64,000 nt of DNA, taken from positions 1 to 64,000 of the forward strand of contig CALMGM010000008.1 in assembly GCA_937863685.1 (NCBI GenBank). The letters run 5' to 3'. The notes below the pieces were generated by a model, which made no database searches, was not told the DNA's origin, and was given only the letters and a program-made list of their open reading frames with translations. Both the position numbers and the translations under genes were made by a program. Numbering within the stretch: position 1 is the stretch's first letter; each line of letters begins with the position of its first letter. Positions 18,096-26,369 of the stretch are shown one piece after another. The stretch comes from an uncultured bacterium (GTDB taxonomy: Bacteria > Edwardsbacteria > AC1 > EtOH8).

Positions 18096-19489
18096 TTCAA
18101 AAATTCCAGTTTCAGGATGTTCTTGGTCTCCCCGGTGACCGGGGCGTGATTGGAGCGCCTCAGGCCCGCCAGCCATATTATCCGGTCCCCGCACCGGATC
18201 ACCGGCCAAAGATCGCGTTTGGCCTGCGGCACCTTGGCCTCGATGAAGAACTCCTTGGTCTTCTTCTCATACGAAGAACCGAAGGGCACCATGGCATCGC
18301 CCGGCCGGCGCTTCCCGACGGTGATGTCGCAGTTTTTCAGCTTGTCCCGGTCGTAGTAGACGGTATCGGCGGTCCGGACAACGATCTTTTCCGTATGTTG
18401 GGAACTGAAAAGGCTTGACCTGATCAGATGCCCGTTGAAAGCGGTCTTCCCGGGTATGGTCATTTTTTTAGCGGCAGCTTCCCTTTTGACCGTTCTAAGG
18501 ATTGCCGCCTTGAATATCTCCGCGGTCTTATATCCGGTGACGCACCACAGGCCGGGCAGTATTTCCAACCGGCTGCCCACCCGGCCGGCCATCAGATGAA
18601 TGCAATTCTCGACAGCTTCAAAGCTGGGGGCAACCCCTTGCCGGGCAAGATGTAGAACCGCCAGCCTCAAAATGTTCCTTTGTAACCCTTTATTATAACT
18701 ATTAAATAATGATAAGTCAATATTAATTTTAGCCTTATGGATCTTGGTCGTCTGATTGAAAGCTTGTTCAGCCAACTGCTCGATCAGGTCCAGATCGGAT
18801 CCGGCGGACTCGGCCAGATGGGACAATGATTGGATTACCTGCGGGTTGTATTTTTTCAACTGCGGGATCAGGGTCAGGCGGATCCTATTCCGGGTATGAT
18901 CCGGGCTTTTATTGGTGCGGTCCTCCCGCCACTCGATCTTATTCACCCGAAGATATTTCAAGATCTCCTCCCGGCCGATGCCCAGCATGGGACGGATGAA
19001 TTTTCCGTTGGCCGCCGGGATACCTTTAAGCCCGGTCAGACCGGAGCCCCGGAGGATGTGCATCAAAACGGTCTCGGCCTGGTCGTTGAGGTTGTGCCCG
19101 GTGGCGATCCTTTGGCAGTCATGTTTCTCGGCAGTTTTGAGGAGAAACTCGCGCCTTAAGTCCCGGGCCGCGGTCTCGATGGAAAGCTTCTTCCGCTTGG
19201 CGTACCCGGCCACGTCGCGTTTGGCGGAGATGAGCTTGACCCCCTCCTTTTTGGCCAGGGCCTTGACGAATGCCTCGTCCCTATTGGACTCCGCACCCCT
19301 CAGGCAATGGTTTAAATGCCCGGCCAGCAAAGTGATCTTCAGTTCATCGCGCAGGGCCAGCAAGGTATACAGCAGAAAGACCGAATCCGGCCCGCCGGAA
19401 AGGGCCACCAGCACCCTGTCCCTGGGCTTTATCAGCCGGCGGGAAACGATGAACTCCCGCATTTTATTTAATATTAAATTCTTATGCAT
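18092..19489 (-). CDS. tilS: tRNA(Ile)-lysidine synthetase
   Basis: A 465-residue N-type ATP pyrophosphatase that converts C34 of the CAU-anticodon tRNA-Ile to lysidine so that it reads AUA. Seen: the ATP-binding SGGPDS at about residues 31-36, AGHLNHCLRG, ATGHNLNDQAETVLM, and a C-terminal TilS_C-like domain (RRPGDAMVPFGS). First gene of the tilS-hpt-ftsH-folE-folP unit. The ATG at 19489 sits almost on the transcription start predicted from the weak promoter at 19499-19527, so the ATG at 19462 is also possible. Confidence 0.94.
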   Translation of the reverse strand: MHKNLILNKMREFIVSRRLIKPRDRVLVALSGGPDSVFLLYTLLALRDELKITLLAGHLNHCLRGAESNRDEAFVKALAKKEGVKLISAKRDVAGYAKRKKLSIETAARDLRREFLLKTAEKHDCQRIATGHNLNDQAETVLMHILRGSGLTGLKGIPAANGKFIRPMLGIGREEILKYLRVNKIEWREDRTNKSPDHTRNRIRLTLIPQLKKYNPQVIQSLSHLAESAGSDLDLIEQLAEQAFNQTTKIHKAKINIDLSLFNSYNKGLQRNILRLAVLHLARQGVAPSFEAVENCIHLMAGRVGSRLEILPGLWCVTGYKTAEIFKAAILRTVKREAAAKKMTIPGKTAFNGHLIRSSLFSSQHTEKIVVRTADTVYYDRDKLKNCDITVGKRRPGDAMVPFGSSYEKKTKEFFIEAKVPQAKRDLWPVIRCGDRIIWLAGLRRSNHAPVTGETKNILKLEFLK

Positions 19490-19498
19490 TTGTTATGA

Positions 19499-19527
19499 AT
19501 AATAACATATAAGAGCAATTCCCGCAA
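19499..19527 (-). promoter_or_regulatory. Possible promoter for the tilS unit
   Basis: On the minus strand TTGCGG and TATTAT are separated by 17 nt just upstream of tilS and just downstream of a terminator. The -35 is weak and the predicted start lies only a few bases from the first ATG, so this is tentative. Confidence 0.35.
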
Positions 19528-19542
19528 GGATAAACGATAAAT

Positions 19543-19567
19543 AAAAACAGGCGGCAATTTTGCCGCC
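19543..19567 (-). terminator. Intrinsic terminator after the 19681-21558 gene
   Basis: On the minus strand GGCGGCAA pairs with TTGCCGCC around a tiny loop, followed by TGTTTTTATTT. It separates the secreted-protein gene from tilS. Confidence 0.75.
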
Positions 19568-19606
19568 GGGAGACTTTAATGGGACACTGATATCCTGTCT
19601 TTTGTC

Positions 19607-19626
19607 ATTCCCGTGCAGACGGGAAT
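19607..19626. repeat. ATTCCC-N8-GGGAAT element, family C copy 1
   Basis: ATTCCCGTGCAGACGGGAAT is a 6-bp inverted repeat around 8 bases, with flanks TGTC and CCAG. The arrangement is that of the neisserial dRS3 repeat and of similar repeats in many phyla. Related copies are at 38739-38758 and 23635-23722. Confidence 0.65.
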
Positions 19627-19680
19627 CCAGCAAAACAAATAAGAAATGACAAAACTGCCGTCCCTTACAGAAAAGTTGAC

Positions 19681-21558
19681 TTACTTGATCAACACCATCT
19701 TTTTCGTGGTGCGGTATTCGCCTGCCTCCAAACGGTAGAAATACACCCCGGCCGCCGCCTTTTTCCCCGTATCATTCTTTGAATCCCATTTGATGCTGTA
19801 ATAGCCCGGCATTTGACTTTCATTAACCAAGCTTTTTACTTTTTGCCCCAAAGTATTATAAATACTGATTTTTATTTTAGTTTCCCTTGGTAAGTTATAA
19901 TTGATTTTAACGAATTCTTTGGCCGGATTAGGATAAATATTGACATTAATGCTTAATGGTTTATTAATATCATTATAAATTTCTGTCACCCCGCCTGGTA
20001 TTCCATTTGCATTCACTCGTTGTACGTATACATTATTAAAAACAATATGGTCCGGATCGCCAAACCAGGTACATATTGCGCCACCTAAATCATCAGTAGT
20101 GATTTTGGGATATGTTTCATCACCCATTTGTAAGGTGCAAATGGGTGTACCAGTTGCACCCCACATTAAATTGCCGTTTGTATCTACTTTTTGAATATAT
20201 TGATCCGAATAATATAAATCATTGCGTAGTTCATCCCAAATAACAAATAAGTTGCCATAACTATCCGATGTTGCCCCAAATTGACCGCCCGTTGTATCAC
20301 CATGAAGCAATATACCACTACCCCATCTTATATTGCCTATACTATCTATTCGCTGCGCAGCATATGAATTCGATACCCCCCCCCCAAAAAGGATCGGTTT
20401 TATTACTCCATATGTACCTAGTGTATTTATTCCCAAACTATCCCAAAGTTTATTTCCGGTACTATCAACAGATTGTACACGCGTTATATAATCCACATCA
20501 TTTCCACCTCTAATTATTGCACCACCCTTATTATTTTGTGTAAGTTTTGGATATCTCTCATTTACAGTATCATTAGTAAATATTTCAACCCCATTTACTA
20601 CCCACTTTAAATTACCCATAGCATCCACCATTTGTGCATAAATATTATAGTTGCCACTACAGTAGTCTTGCCAAGCTATTATTGCCCCGCCTTTTTCACC
20701 ACTTGTTGTCGCTGGCCAAAACTGTATGCTGTCCGCTGTGCATACCGGCACGCCGTCTATAGACCACACCGGATCACCGGTGCTGTCTATCCGCTGGGCA
20801 TAAATATTATCACTGGTTGCGGCATCCCTGCCGTCAACATAGGCAATAATAGCACCTCCATGCCCGTCACTGCATAATTCAACATACCCGCTCATCTGGT
20901 TGCATACCAACACTCCATTCTCGGGCCATACTCTGTTACCCAAACTGTCTATTCGTTGTGCAAACACCCGGGTATAACCCAAACCACCGCGGGTATCTTC
21001 CCAGGCTATTATCGCCCCGCCATAGCCATCGGCCACCATTTCTGGATAACTGGCATAACTGGTTGACAAACTACACACCGGAACTCCCTGGCTTGGCCAC
21101 AAAAAATAACCGCTGCTGTCCACCCGCTGGGCGTAGATATTGTGCACGGTGTTTACCGTATCATCCGGCCAGCCGCGATAGCTTTCAGTCCAGCAGATAA
21201 TGGCCCCGTATTTACCGTCCGAAACTATCCTCGGCAAGGCTGCCGCGGCGGTATCGCACACCGCTATTCCGTTGGGCTGCCAGCCCGCCTTCGCCCCCTT
21301 AGCTGCGGCGGACAGGCCTGGGGCTTTGGACCCCACCCTGTCTTCCTCTTCTAATGATTTAGGAGAGGGACGGGGTGAGGTCGATCTCACCCGGCCATCG
21401 GACACAGCACGCTGTGTCCCTACAATATTGGGCTGCAAATCGGGTTTTGGCCGGGGGTCGCCCTCGCGTTGTTCAAATTCAAACAAGCGGCGGGGCTGGG
21501 CATTGCCCGGCAACCAAAGCACAGAAAGTGTAACTGCCAGCAGAAAATATCTGTTCAT
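19681..21558 (-). CDS. Secreted repeat protein with C-terminal sorting domain; N-terminal region built from repeat elements
   Basis: A 625-residue exported protein with signal peptide MNRYFLLAVTLSVLWLPGNA. From about residue 90 there are imperfect repeats of the type GAIIAWxDxRxG…IYAQRVDSxGxxLWxxxGVPVC, which probably form a propeller or solenoid. The C-terminus (NVNIYPNPAKEFVKINYNL…GVYFYRLEAGEYRTTKKMVLIK) is a sorting-type domain. Residues from about 45 to 95 (VGTQRAVSDGRVRSTSPRPS…) are low in order and are encoded by two intergenic-type palindromic elements (21318-21430) read through in frame. The gene has its own promoter and terminator and is more AT-rich than the housekeeping genes beside it. 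Function unknown. Confidence 0.85.
   Translation of the reverse strand: MNRYFLLAVTLSVLWLPGNAQPRRLFEFEQREGDPRPKPDLQPNIVGTQRAVSDGRVRSTSPRPSPKSLEEEDRVGSKAPGLSAAAKGAKAGWQPNGIAVCDTAAAALPRIVSDGKYGAIICWTESYRGWPDDTVNTVHNIYAQRVDSSGYFLWPSQGVPVCSLSTSYASYPEMVADGYGGAIIAWEDTRGGLGYTRVFAQRIDSLGNRVWPENGVLVCNQMSGYVELCSDGHGGAIIAYVDGRDAATSDNIYAQRIDSTGDPVWSIDGVPVCTADSIQFWPATTSGEKGGAIIAWQDYCSGNYNIYAQMVDAMGNLKWVVNGVEIFTNDTVNERYPKLTQNNKGGAIIRGGNDVDYITRVQSVDSTGNKLWDSLGINTLGTYGVIKPILFGGGVSNSYAAQRIDSIGNIRWGSGILLHGDTTGGQFGATSDSYGNLFVIWDELRNDLYYSDQYIQKVDTNGNLMWGATGTPICTLQMGDETYPKITTDDLGGAICTWFGDPDHIVFNNVYVQRVNANGIPGGVTEIYNDINKPLSINVNIYPNPAKEFVKINYNLPRETKIKISIYNTLGQKVKSLVNESQMPGYYSIKWDSKNDTGKKAAAGVYFYRLEAGEYRTTKKMVLIK
21318..21392. 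repeat. CTCACCCC…GGGTGGGG inverted repeat inside a coding region
   Basis: On the minus strand ACCCCGTCCCTCTCCT is followed about 10 bases later by AGAGGAAGACAGGGTGGGGT, giving a long imperfect hairpin of the kind usually found between genes. It is translated in frame as part of the secreted protein's N-terminal region. Confidence 0.6.
21400..21423. repeat. TAGGG…CCCTA-type REP palindrome inside a coding region, family A
   Basis: GGACACAGC and GCTGTGTCC flank two central bases, followed by CTAC. Together with the copy at 55269-55296 inside the transposase gene and two at 26370-26425, this defines a REP-like family with TAGGG/CCCTA ends. Confidence 0.65.
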
Positions 21559-21581
21559 ATACGCACTATTTATTTTCCTAT

Positions 21582-21611
21582 ACTATAGATTAGATGAAGT
21601 ATTCTTGTCAA
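21582..21611 (-). promoter_or_regulatory. Sigma70-type promoter for the 19681-21558 gene
   Basis: On the minus strand TTGACA (21611-21606) and TATAGT (21587-21582) are separated by 18 nt, about 24 nt upstream of the start codon. Confidence 0.7.
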
Positions 21612-21634
21612 GGTTATTTTATCCGATCGGACAA

Positions 21635-21662
21635 TAAAAAACCCGGCCTTATCAAGCCGGGC
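21635..21662 (-). terminator. Intrinsic terminator after the DUF4321 gene
   Basis: On the minus strand CCCGGC pairs with GCCGGG around an 8-nt loop and is followed by TTTTTT, 17 nt after the stop codon of the small membrane gene. Confidence 0.75.
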
Positions 21663-21678
21663 CAAACAAAATCATTTT

Positions 21679-21948
21679 CTAAAACCACTTCAACAGATAG
21701 GCCATCAGTATCACCCCCAGGAGGGCGATGATGTTCAGCTTGAAGGTAAAGCCCAAAGTCAATGTCATCACCAGCAGATTGATGGTCACCGGCGGGTTTA
21801 CCCCCGGCGTCACCGCCTTGATGAAAAAGTCGTGCACCACTCCGCTGGGCAGAAGATATCCCACCAGATCCCCCACCGCGCTTCCCAGCAGCGCCCCGCC
21901 CAGCAGTATCAGCAGAAAGAAACCCACCCCTCTTCTCTTAATGGCCAT
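21679..21948 (-). CDS. Small membrane protein, DUF4321 family
   Basis: An 89-residue protein beginning MAIKRRGVGFFLLILLGGALLGSAVGDLVG and ending in a second hydrophobic stretch (FKLNIIALLGVILMAYLLKWF). The GG…LLGSxxGxLLG helix and the two-helix layout match DUF4321, whose function is unknown. It lies 16 nt after amrS and before a terminator, so it ends the ackA-yceD-amrS unit. Confidence 0.8.
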   Translation of the reverse strand: MAIKRRGVGFFLLILLGGALLGSAVGDLVGYLLPSGVVHDFFIKAVTPGVNPPVTINLLVMTLTLGFTFKLNIIALLGVILMAYLLKWF

Positions 21949-21964
21949 AATTCACCCCTCTTTT

Positions 21965-22948
21965 TCAAAGACCGTTGATATCGGCCTTCCTGCCGCAGTT
22001 TTGGCAGTTCTTGTTCTTTATTCCGGTTATTGACGTCCGGTATCCCCGGCGTTCTATCAGCACATTCCCGCACTGGGGACAAAGGGTATCCTCTTTTCCC
22101 GGCAGGCTGACATTTCCCAGATATACGTATTTGATATCCTGCGAGGCTCGTTGGTAAAATTTTAGCAGCGTGCTTTCCGGTGTGGGTTCTATCCTCGTCC
22201 TATACTGCGGGAAATACCGGGAAAGATGCAGCGGGATCAGCGGATCCACGCTTTTCACAAAATTCACCAGATCGTCAAAGTTCTTATCGGAATCGTTGAG
22301 CCCGGGGATCACCAGGTTGGTTATTTCCAAATGACATCTGCCGTGGGCCGTCTTTATGGTATTGAGCACGGTTTGCAGATCGCCCCGGCAGGTCTTTTTA
22401 TAGAAGCCGGCATCCATCGACTTCAGGTCGATGTTCATGGCGTCTATCAGGGGCAGCAATTCCTCCAGCGGCTCCCGGTTGACCGTGCCGTTGGTCACCA
22501 GCACGTTGACCAGGCCCTTCTCGCGGGCCAACCGGCAGGCATCCAGCAGGTATTCGAACCAGATGAACGGCTCGGTGTAGGTATAGGCGATGCCCATGGA
22601 GTCAGATTTGATGGCCAGATCGACCAGCTTTTGCGGTTCGACATATTCTGTCGGCACCTCCTGCTGGGAGATCTCCCAATTCTGGCAGAACTGACAATCC
22701 AGGTTGCAGCCGTTGGGCCCGGTGGAAAGTATCTGCCGGCCGGGATGAAAATGGAACAGCGGTTTTTTCTCGATGGGATCCATGGCCAGCGACACCACTT
22801 GGCCGTAACTTAGAGCCTGCAGGATCCCGCCTGAATTTCGCCTGACCCGGCACAGCCCGGCCTTATCCGGCGCTATCCGGCACAGATGGGGGCACAACAG
22901 GCACTGGACAACATCGTCCCCGGTCTTTTTATAATACTTGGCTTCCAT
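21965..22948 (-). CDS. amrS: AmrS-type radical SAM enzyme (PflA-like)
   Basis: A 327-residue radical SAM protein of the AmmeMemoRadiSam group. Seen: an N-terminal cysteine cluster (CLLCPHLC…GLCRVR), the radical SAM motif CNLDCQFCQNW (CX3CX2C), the TGPNG segment before it, and a C-terminal rubredoxin-like pair (CPQCG…CQNCG). The system's usual partners AMMECR1 and MEMO1 are not adjacent. The family's reaction is not settled. It follows yceD after about 70 nt containing a 22-bp palindrome. Confidence 0.9.
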   Translation of the reverse strand: MEAKYYKKTGDDVVQCLLCPHLCRIAPDKAGLCRVRRNSGGILQALSYGQVVSLAMDPIEKKPLFHFHPGRQILSTGPNGCNLDCQFCQNWEISQQEVPTEYVEPQKLVDLAIKSDSMGIAYTYTEPFIWFEYLLDACRLAREKGLVNVLVTNGTVNREPLEELLPLIDAMNIDLKSMDAGFYKKTCRGDLQTVLNTIKTAHGRCHLEITNLVIPGLNDSDKNFDDLVNFVKSVDPLIPLHLSRYFPQYRTRIEPTPESTLLKFYQRASQDIKYVYLGNVSLPGKEDTLCPQCGNVLIERRGYRTSITGIKNKNCQNCGRKADINGL

Positions 22949-22982
22949 TTTATTCTTCGTAGCAGGAAGACCACCCCTTAAT

Positions 22983-23004
22983 CCCCTCCTTGATCAAGGA
23001 GGGG
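22983..23004. repeat. 22-bp perfect palindrome, family B copy 2
   Basis: The 22 bases are identical to the copy at 5983-6004 and are preceded by the same AGACCACCCCTT. It lies between yceD and amrS; transcribed, it would form an 11-bp hairpin in the intercistronic region. Confidence 0.8.
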
Positions 23005-23015
23005 CAGGGGGAGGT

Positions 23016-23591
23016 CTATTTCTTTTTCCCGGCCGGCTTTTTACCCTCCAGCTTCAGCAGGTCCTCCCAGCGGGGATCCATGGATTCCTTGCCGCATTGG
23101 CATTTCCCACCGTTGAGGTCCTTCCCGCAGGTAGGGCAGATGCCCCGGCATTCCTCCGAGCAGAGCGGCTTCATGGGCAGGGCCAGCATCATGGCCTCCC
23201 TGAGATCGGGCCACAGATCGATCTCGCTTCCTTTGTAAGCTATCACGTTCAGATCGTCGGATTTCAACTCCGCCTCTTTCCCCACCAGTGCATCCTCCAG
23301 TCTTCCGGTGCGGTAAAAAAGCTCCAACGGCTGGCTGACGGCGCATTCAAAACCGGTCAAACAGCGGGAGCACTCCTGAAAAGCGGTGAAATTCAAGACT
23401 CCCTTGATCCTCAGAGTGGTCCCGCATTTTTCGATGACCAGGTCGCCCGAAAGATCGGCGAACTCCGGAGGATCTCCGATCCGGCCCTTTCGCTCCACCC
23501 GGTAGGGATTGAGCCCCTCCCTTAATTCCTTGACCCTGATCTTCACTTTGTGTCCATTCGATCTATTACTCTTGCGATTGGTTGCCTGCAT
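23016..23591 (-). CDS. yceD: DUF177/YceD-family protein
   Basis: About 191 residues. The family is linked to 23S rRNA and ribosome metabolism and usually sits before rpmF. Seen: FQECSRCLTGFEC in the centre and a cysteine-rich C-terminus (CSEECRGICPTCGKDLNGG) with the family's CPxCG pattern, ending in a lysine-rich tail. The ATG at 23591 is chosen because an 11-base GGAGGTGATCC ribosome site, fully complementary to a standard 16S 3' end, precedes it by 8 nt; a GTG at 23606 falls inside that site. rpmF, the usual neighbour, is absent here. Confidence 0.85.
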   Translation of the reverse strand: MQATNRKSNRSNGHKVKIRVKELREGLNPYRVERKGRIGDPPEFADLSGDLVIEKCGTTLRIKGVLNFTAFQECSRCLTGFECAVSQPLELFYRTGRLEDALVGKEAELKSDDLNVIAYKGSEIDLWPDLREAMMLALPMKPLCSEECRGICPTCGKDLNGGKCQCGKESMDPRWEDLLKLEGKKPAGKKK

Positions 23592-23634
23592 TTTATTGTG
23601 GATCACCTCCCGGGCCGGTGGAGTGCAGTATCAT

Positions 23635-23722
23635 GGATTCCCGCCGGAAGCCTGCCCTGAGTAAGGCAAGCAAGCCCTGCTGGCTCAGGGTTTATGCTGA
23701 ATGTAATGAAGTGCGGGAATGA
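23635..23722. repeat. Long GGATTCCCGCC…GCGGGAATGAC inverted repeat, family C
   Basis: GGATTCCCGCC at the left and GCGGGAATGAC at the right are inverted arms around about 65 bases. It lies in the gap between ackA and yceD. The arms have the same sequence as family C but a much longer centre. Confidence 0.5.
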
Positions 23723-23732
23723 CAAGTAAGTG

Positions 23733-23767
23733 AAAATCTTTGCGTCTTAGTGTCTTTGTGGCAATGG
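23733..23767. repeat. CACAAAGACACTAAGACGCAAAGA repeat after ackA, family D
   Basis: On the minus strand TTGCCACAAAGACACTAAG then ACGCAAAGA begins about a dozen bases after the ackA stop codon. It is a variant of the TTAACC(A/G)CA(A/G)AG elements seen after baiN, folE and thiC. Confidence 0.55.
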
Positions 23768-23779
23768 AATCCTAAAGCC

Positions 23780-25102
23780 CTACTTCTGTTTCTTCTCCAT
23801 GTCCCTCTGGTAGGCCTCGTCCCTCATGTTGTTCCGGTAGCCGGGATCCTCGAAGGAATACTTGAAATTGGTGTGAACGTCGTAGCGCCGTTCGATGATG
23901 GCCACCACATCCTCGGTGAACACCAGTTCCTCGTCGGTGGGGATCACGAACATCTTGACCTTGGAATCCTCGGACGAGATCACGAACTCATGGTTGCGGT
24001 TCTTGGCGGCCTTGTTGCGCTTCTGGTCCAGCACTATCCCCATCTCCTCCAGCCCGGAAACGGCCTGGGCTCTTAGGCGCGGACCCATCTCCCCGGCCCC
24101 GCCGGTGAAAACGATGGCATCCACGTGCCCCAGCGAGGCATAGTAGGCGCCGATGTATTTCCGCAGTTTGTAGGATTCTATCTCGAAGGCCAGCTTGGAT
24201 CTCTCGTCTCCTTCGTCCATGGCCTTCTCTATGTCGCGGCGATCGATGTATTTCCCGGAGATGCCCAGCACCCCGCTCTTCTTGAGATAGATGGATTCCA
24301 CCTCCCGGGTGGTCAGCTTCTCCTTGTTGCAGATGAACGGCATCAGGCCGGGATCCACGTCGCCGCAACGGGTGCCCATCACCAGGCCCTCCATGGTGGA
24401 AAGCCCCAAGCTGGTGTCGTGGGAACAGCCGTTCTTGATGGCCGTAAGGCTGACCCCGTTGCCTATATGGCAGGTGATCAGGTTGACATCAAAGGGTTTT
24501 TTCTCCAGCATCACCGCCGCCCGGCGGGCCACGTAGAGATGGGATGTGCCGTGAAACCCGTAGCGCCGGACAGCGTATTTCTCGTACCACTCGTAAGGCA
24601 CCGGGTAGATGTAAGACGTCTTGGGCATGGTCTGGTGAAAAGCCGTGTCCATCACCGCCACATGGGGAATGGTAGGCATCAGCGCCTGGGCGGCCCGGAT
24701 CCCCAGCACGTTGGGAGGGTTGTGCAAGGGCGCCAGAGCCGACAGATCCTCGAAGGTCTTGATGACCTCTTCGGTGATCAGCGTTGATTTTGCGAACTTC
24801 TCCCCGCCGTGCACCACCCGATGGCCCACTGCAGTGATCTCCTTTATATCGGAGATCACCGGGTGGTTCTCATGCAGCATGGTATCTAGGATCAGCTGGA
24901 TGGCCACTTCGTGATTGGGGCAGGAGCGCTCCGCTTTATGGGGATCGCGATGGGGCACCTCATGGATGATGAAGGAACTTTCGGTGGAGACCCTCTCCAC
25001 CAGCCCCTTGGCCATGATCCCTTTTTGGGTCCAGTTGTAAAGCTGGTATTTGACCGATGAGCTTCCGCAATTGAGCGACAGCACTATGATGTCGTTAGCC
25101 AC
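23780..25102 (-). CDS. ackA: Acetate kinase
   Basis: A 440-residue ASKHA-fold kinase interconverting acetyl phosphate + ADP and acetate + ATP. Both signatures are present: VLSLNCGSSSVKY at the N-terminus and AVGHRVVHGGEKF. Others are MDTAFHQTMP, RRYGFHGTSH and FTGGAGEMG. Translation starts at GTG 25102 with GAGGT upstream. It is about 40 residues longer than typical, owing to a charged C-terminal tail (YSFEDPGYRNNMRDEAY). No pta is adjacent. Together with the 2-oxoacid:ferredoxin oxidoreductase it suggests fermentative ATP production from acyl phosphate. Confidence 0.95.
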   Translation of the reverse strand: MANDIIVLSLNCGSSSVKYQLYNWTQKGIMAKGLVERVSTESSFIIHEVPHRDPHKAERSCPNHEVAIQLILDTMLHENHPVISDIKEITAVGHRVVHGGEKFAKSTLITEEVIKTFEDLSALAPLHNPPNVLGIRAAQALMPTIPHVAVMDTAFHQTMPKTSYIYPVPYEWYEKYAVRRYGFHGTSHLYVARRAAVMLEKKPFDVNLITCHIGNGVSLTAIKNGCSHDTSLGLSTMEGLVMGTRCGDVDPGLMPFICNKEKLTTREVESIYLKKSGVLGISGKYIDRRDIEKAMDEGDERSKLAFEIESYKLRKYIGAYYASLGHVDAIVFTGGAGEMGPRLRAQAVSGLEEMGIVLDQKRNKAAKNRNHEFVISSEDSKVKMFVIPTDEELVFTEDVVAIIERRYDVHTNFKYSFEDPGYRNNMRDEAYQRDMEKKQK

Positions 25103-25144
25103 TTATGCACCTCTTGAAATATATTTAAAGGTTTTTGTTAACAG

Positions 25145-25180
25145 AAAAAGACAAGGACCGCTGATAGGCTCGGCAGTCCC
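25145..25180 (-). terminator. Possible terminator between ndk and ackA
   Basis: On the minus strand GGACTGC pairs with GCGGTCC (one G-U) around an 11-nt loop and is followed by TTGTCTTTTTC. It lies about 125 nt after ndk, so it may end the kor-ndk transcript. Confidence 0.4.
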
Positions 25181-25304
25181 ATCTGCCAGATAATATCATT
25201 TGCCTGTAAGATCAGATTTTATTCATGGCTGAATACGAAGCCGTTGAAATATGAAACTTTTCAACTTTTTAAACCTACTGACAGCAGCCATCCCCCTTGC
25301 CTGT

Positions 25305-25799
25305 TCACCTTTTGGCAAACGGCATGCTGTATATCTTTTTGATCCGGCGGCGGATCCGGACCAGGGCGCTTTCCCTGAAAAAGAAATGCACCTCGCGCTT
25401 GGCCGATTCCGGCGAATCGGAGGCATGGACGCAGTTGAACCGGGTGGCGGTGGCATAATCATGTCGGATGGTGCCGAAGGCAGCCTTATCGGGATTGGTG
25501 CTGCCCACCAGCTGGCGCAGATTGATTATGGCCTGCTCCCTTTCCAGCACGCATAGCACGCTGGGGTCCGAGGTCATGAATTTCACCAGGGCCTTGTAGA
25601 AAGTTTTTTTGCGGTGCATCCGGTAGAACCCCTTGGCCTGGGACTCGGTCATCTTGACCATCTTCATGGCTATGATCTGGAACCCGTCCAGCTCCACCCG
25701 GTGCAGTATCTCTCCGATCAGCCCCCGCTCCACCGCATCGGGCTTGATGATCATCAGGGTCCGCTCCAGCGGCCCTTTGGGATGCTGCTGCCCGGTCAT
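25305..25799 (-). CDS. ndk: Nucleoside diphosphate kinase
   Basis: A 164-residue kinase equalising NTP pools through a phosphohistidine. Seen: ERTLMIIKPDAVERGLIGEI at the N-terminus and the active-site histidine in NCVHASDSPE. A C-terminal extension of about 20 residues beyond the usual end (ALVRIRRRIKKIYSMPFAKR) is basic. Its start overlaps the korC stop by 4 nt, so it is translated as part of the kor operon. Confidence 0.95.
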   Translation of the reverse strand: MTGQQHPKGPLERTLMIIKPDAVERGLIGEILHRVELDGFQIIAMKMVKMTESQAKGFYRMHRKKTFYKALVKFMTSDPSVLCVLEREQAIINLRQLVGSTNPDKAAFGTIRHDYATATRFNCVHASDSPESAKREVHFFFRESALVRIRRRIKKIYSMPFAKR

Positions 25800-26338
25800 T
25801 TCTTTGCTTCCTTTCCCAGACGGAAGCCTATCTCCAAAGCCATCCTGTTCTTCTCCTCGGTGCCTTTGGGGACCCGGGAAAGCAGCGATTTCTCCAGAGC
25901 CTCCTTGCTGACCACCCCGGTGATCTGGGCAATGGCGGCCAGGGCGATAACGTTGGCGATGATCTCCAGCCCCACCTCCTCGCGGGCCTTAAGGCTTAGG
26001 GGCAGGCTGATCACTCCCGGCTTGTCCAGGTCCTTGACATACCAGGAATCGACTATGGCCACGGCGTCCGGGTTAAGATCGCTGCTGTATTTTTCCCAGG
26101 CCTCCTGGGTCATGGCCAGCAGGATGTCGATGGCGGTGGCCTTGGGGTAGAATATCTCCTTGTCGGAGATTATCACCTCGGCCTTGCTGGCCCCGCCCCG
26201 GGCCTCCGGCCCGTAGCTTTGGGACTGGACCACGTTTTTGCCGTCGTAGACCCCGGCCGCCTCGGCCAGAATGATCCCGGCGGTGATCATCCCCTGGCCG
26301 CCGGAACCGGAAAGGCGTATTTCGTATCGGTTCTTCAT
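25796..26338 (-). CDS. korC: 2-oxoacid:ferredoxin oxidoreductase, gamma subunit
   Basis: A 180-residue subunit of the pyruvate/ketoisovalerate-type oxidoreductase gamma family. Seen: the N-terminal GSGGQGMITAGIILAEAA and SQSYGPEARGGASKAEVIIS segments. With KorD, A and B it makes the complex that converts 2-oxoglutarate (or another 2-oxoacid) plus CoA to the acyl-CoA, reducing ferredoxin. About 110 nt with two palindromes separate it from korB. Confidence 0.9.
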   Translation of the reverse strand: MKNRYEIRLSGSGGQGMITAGIILAEAAGVYDGKNVVQSQSYGPEARGGASKAEVIISDKEIFYPKATAIDILLAMTQEAWEKYSSDLNPDAVAIVDSWYVKDLDKPGVISLPLSLKAREEVGLEIIANVIALAAIAQITGVVSKEALEKSLLSRVPKGTEEKNRMALEIGFRLGKEAKK

Positions 26339-26369
26339 CTATCCTATCCTCTGTATTAGATCGCGGTTG

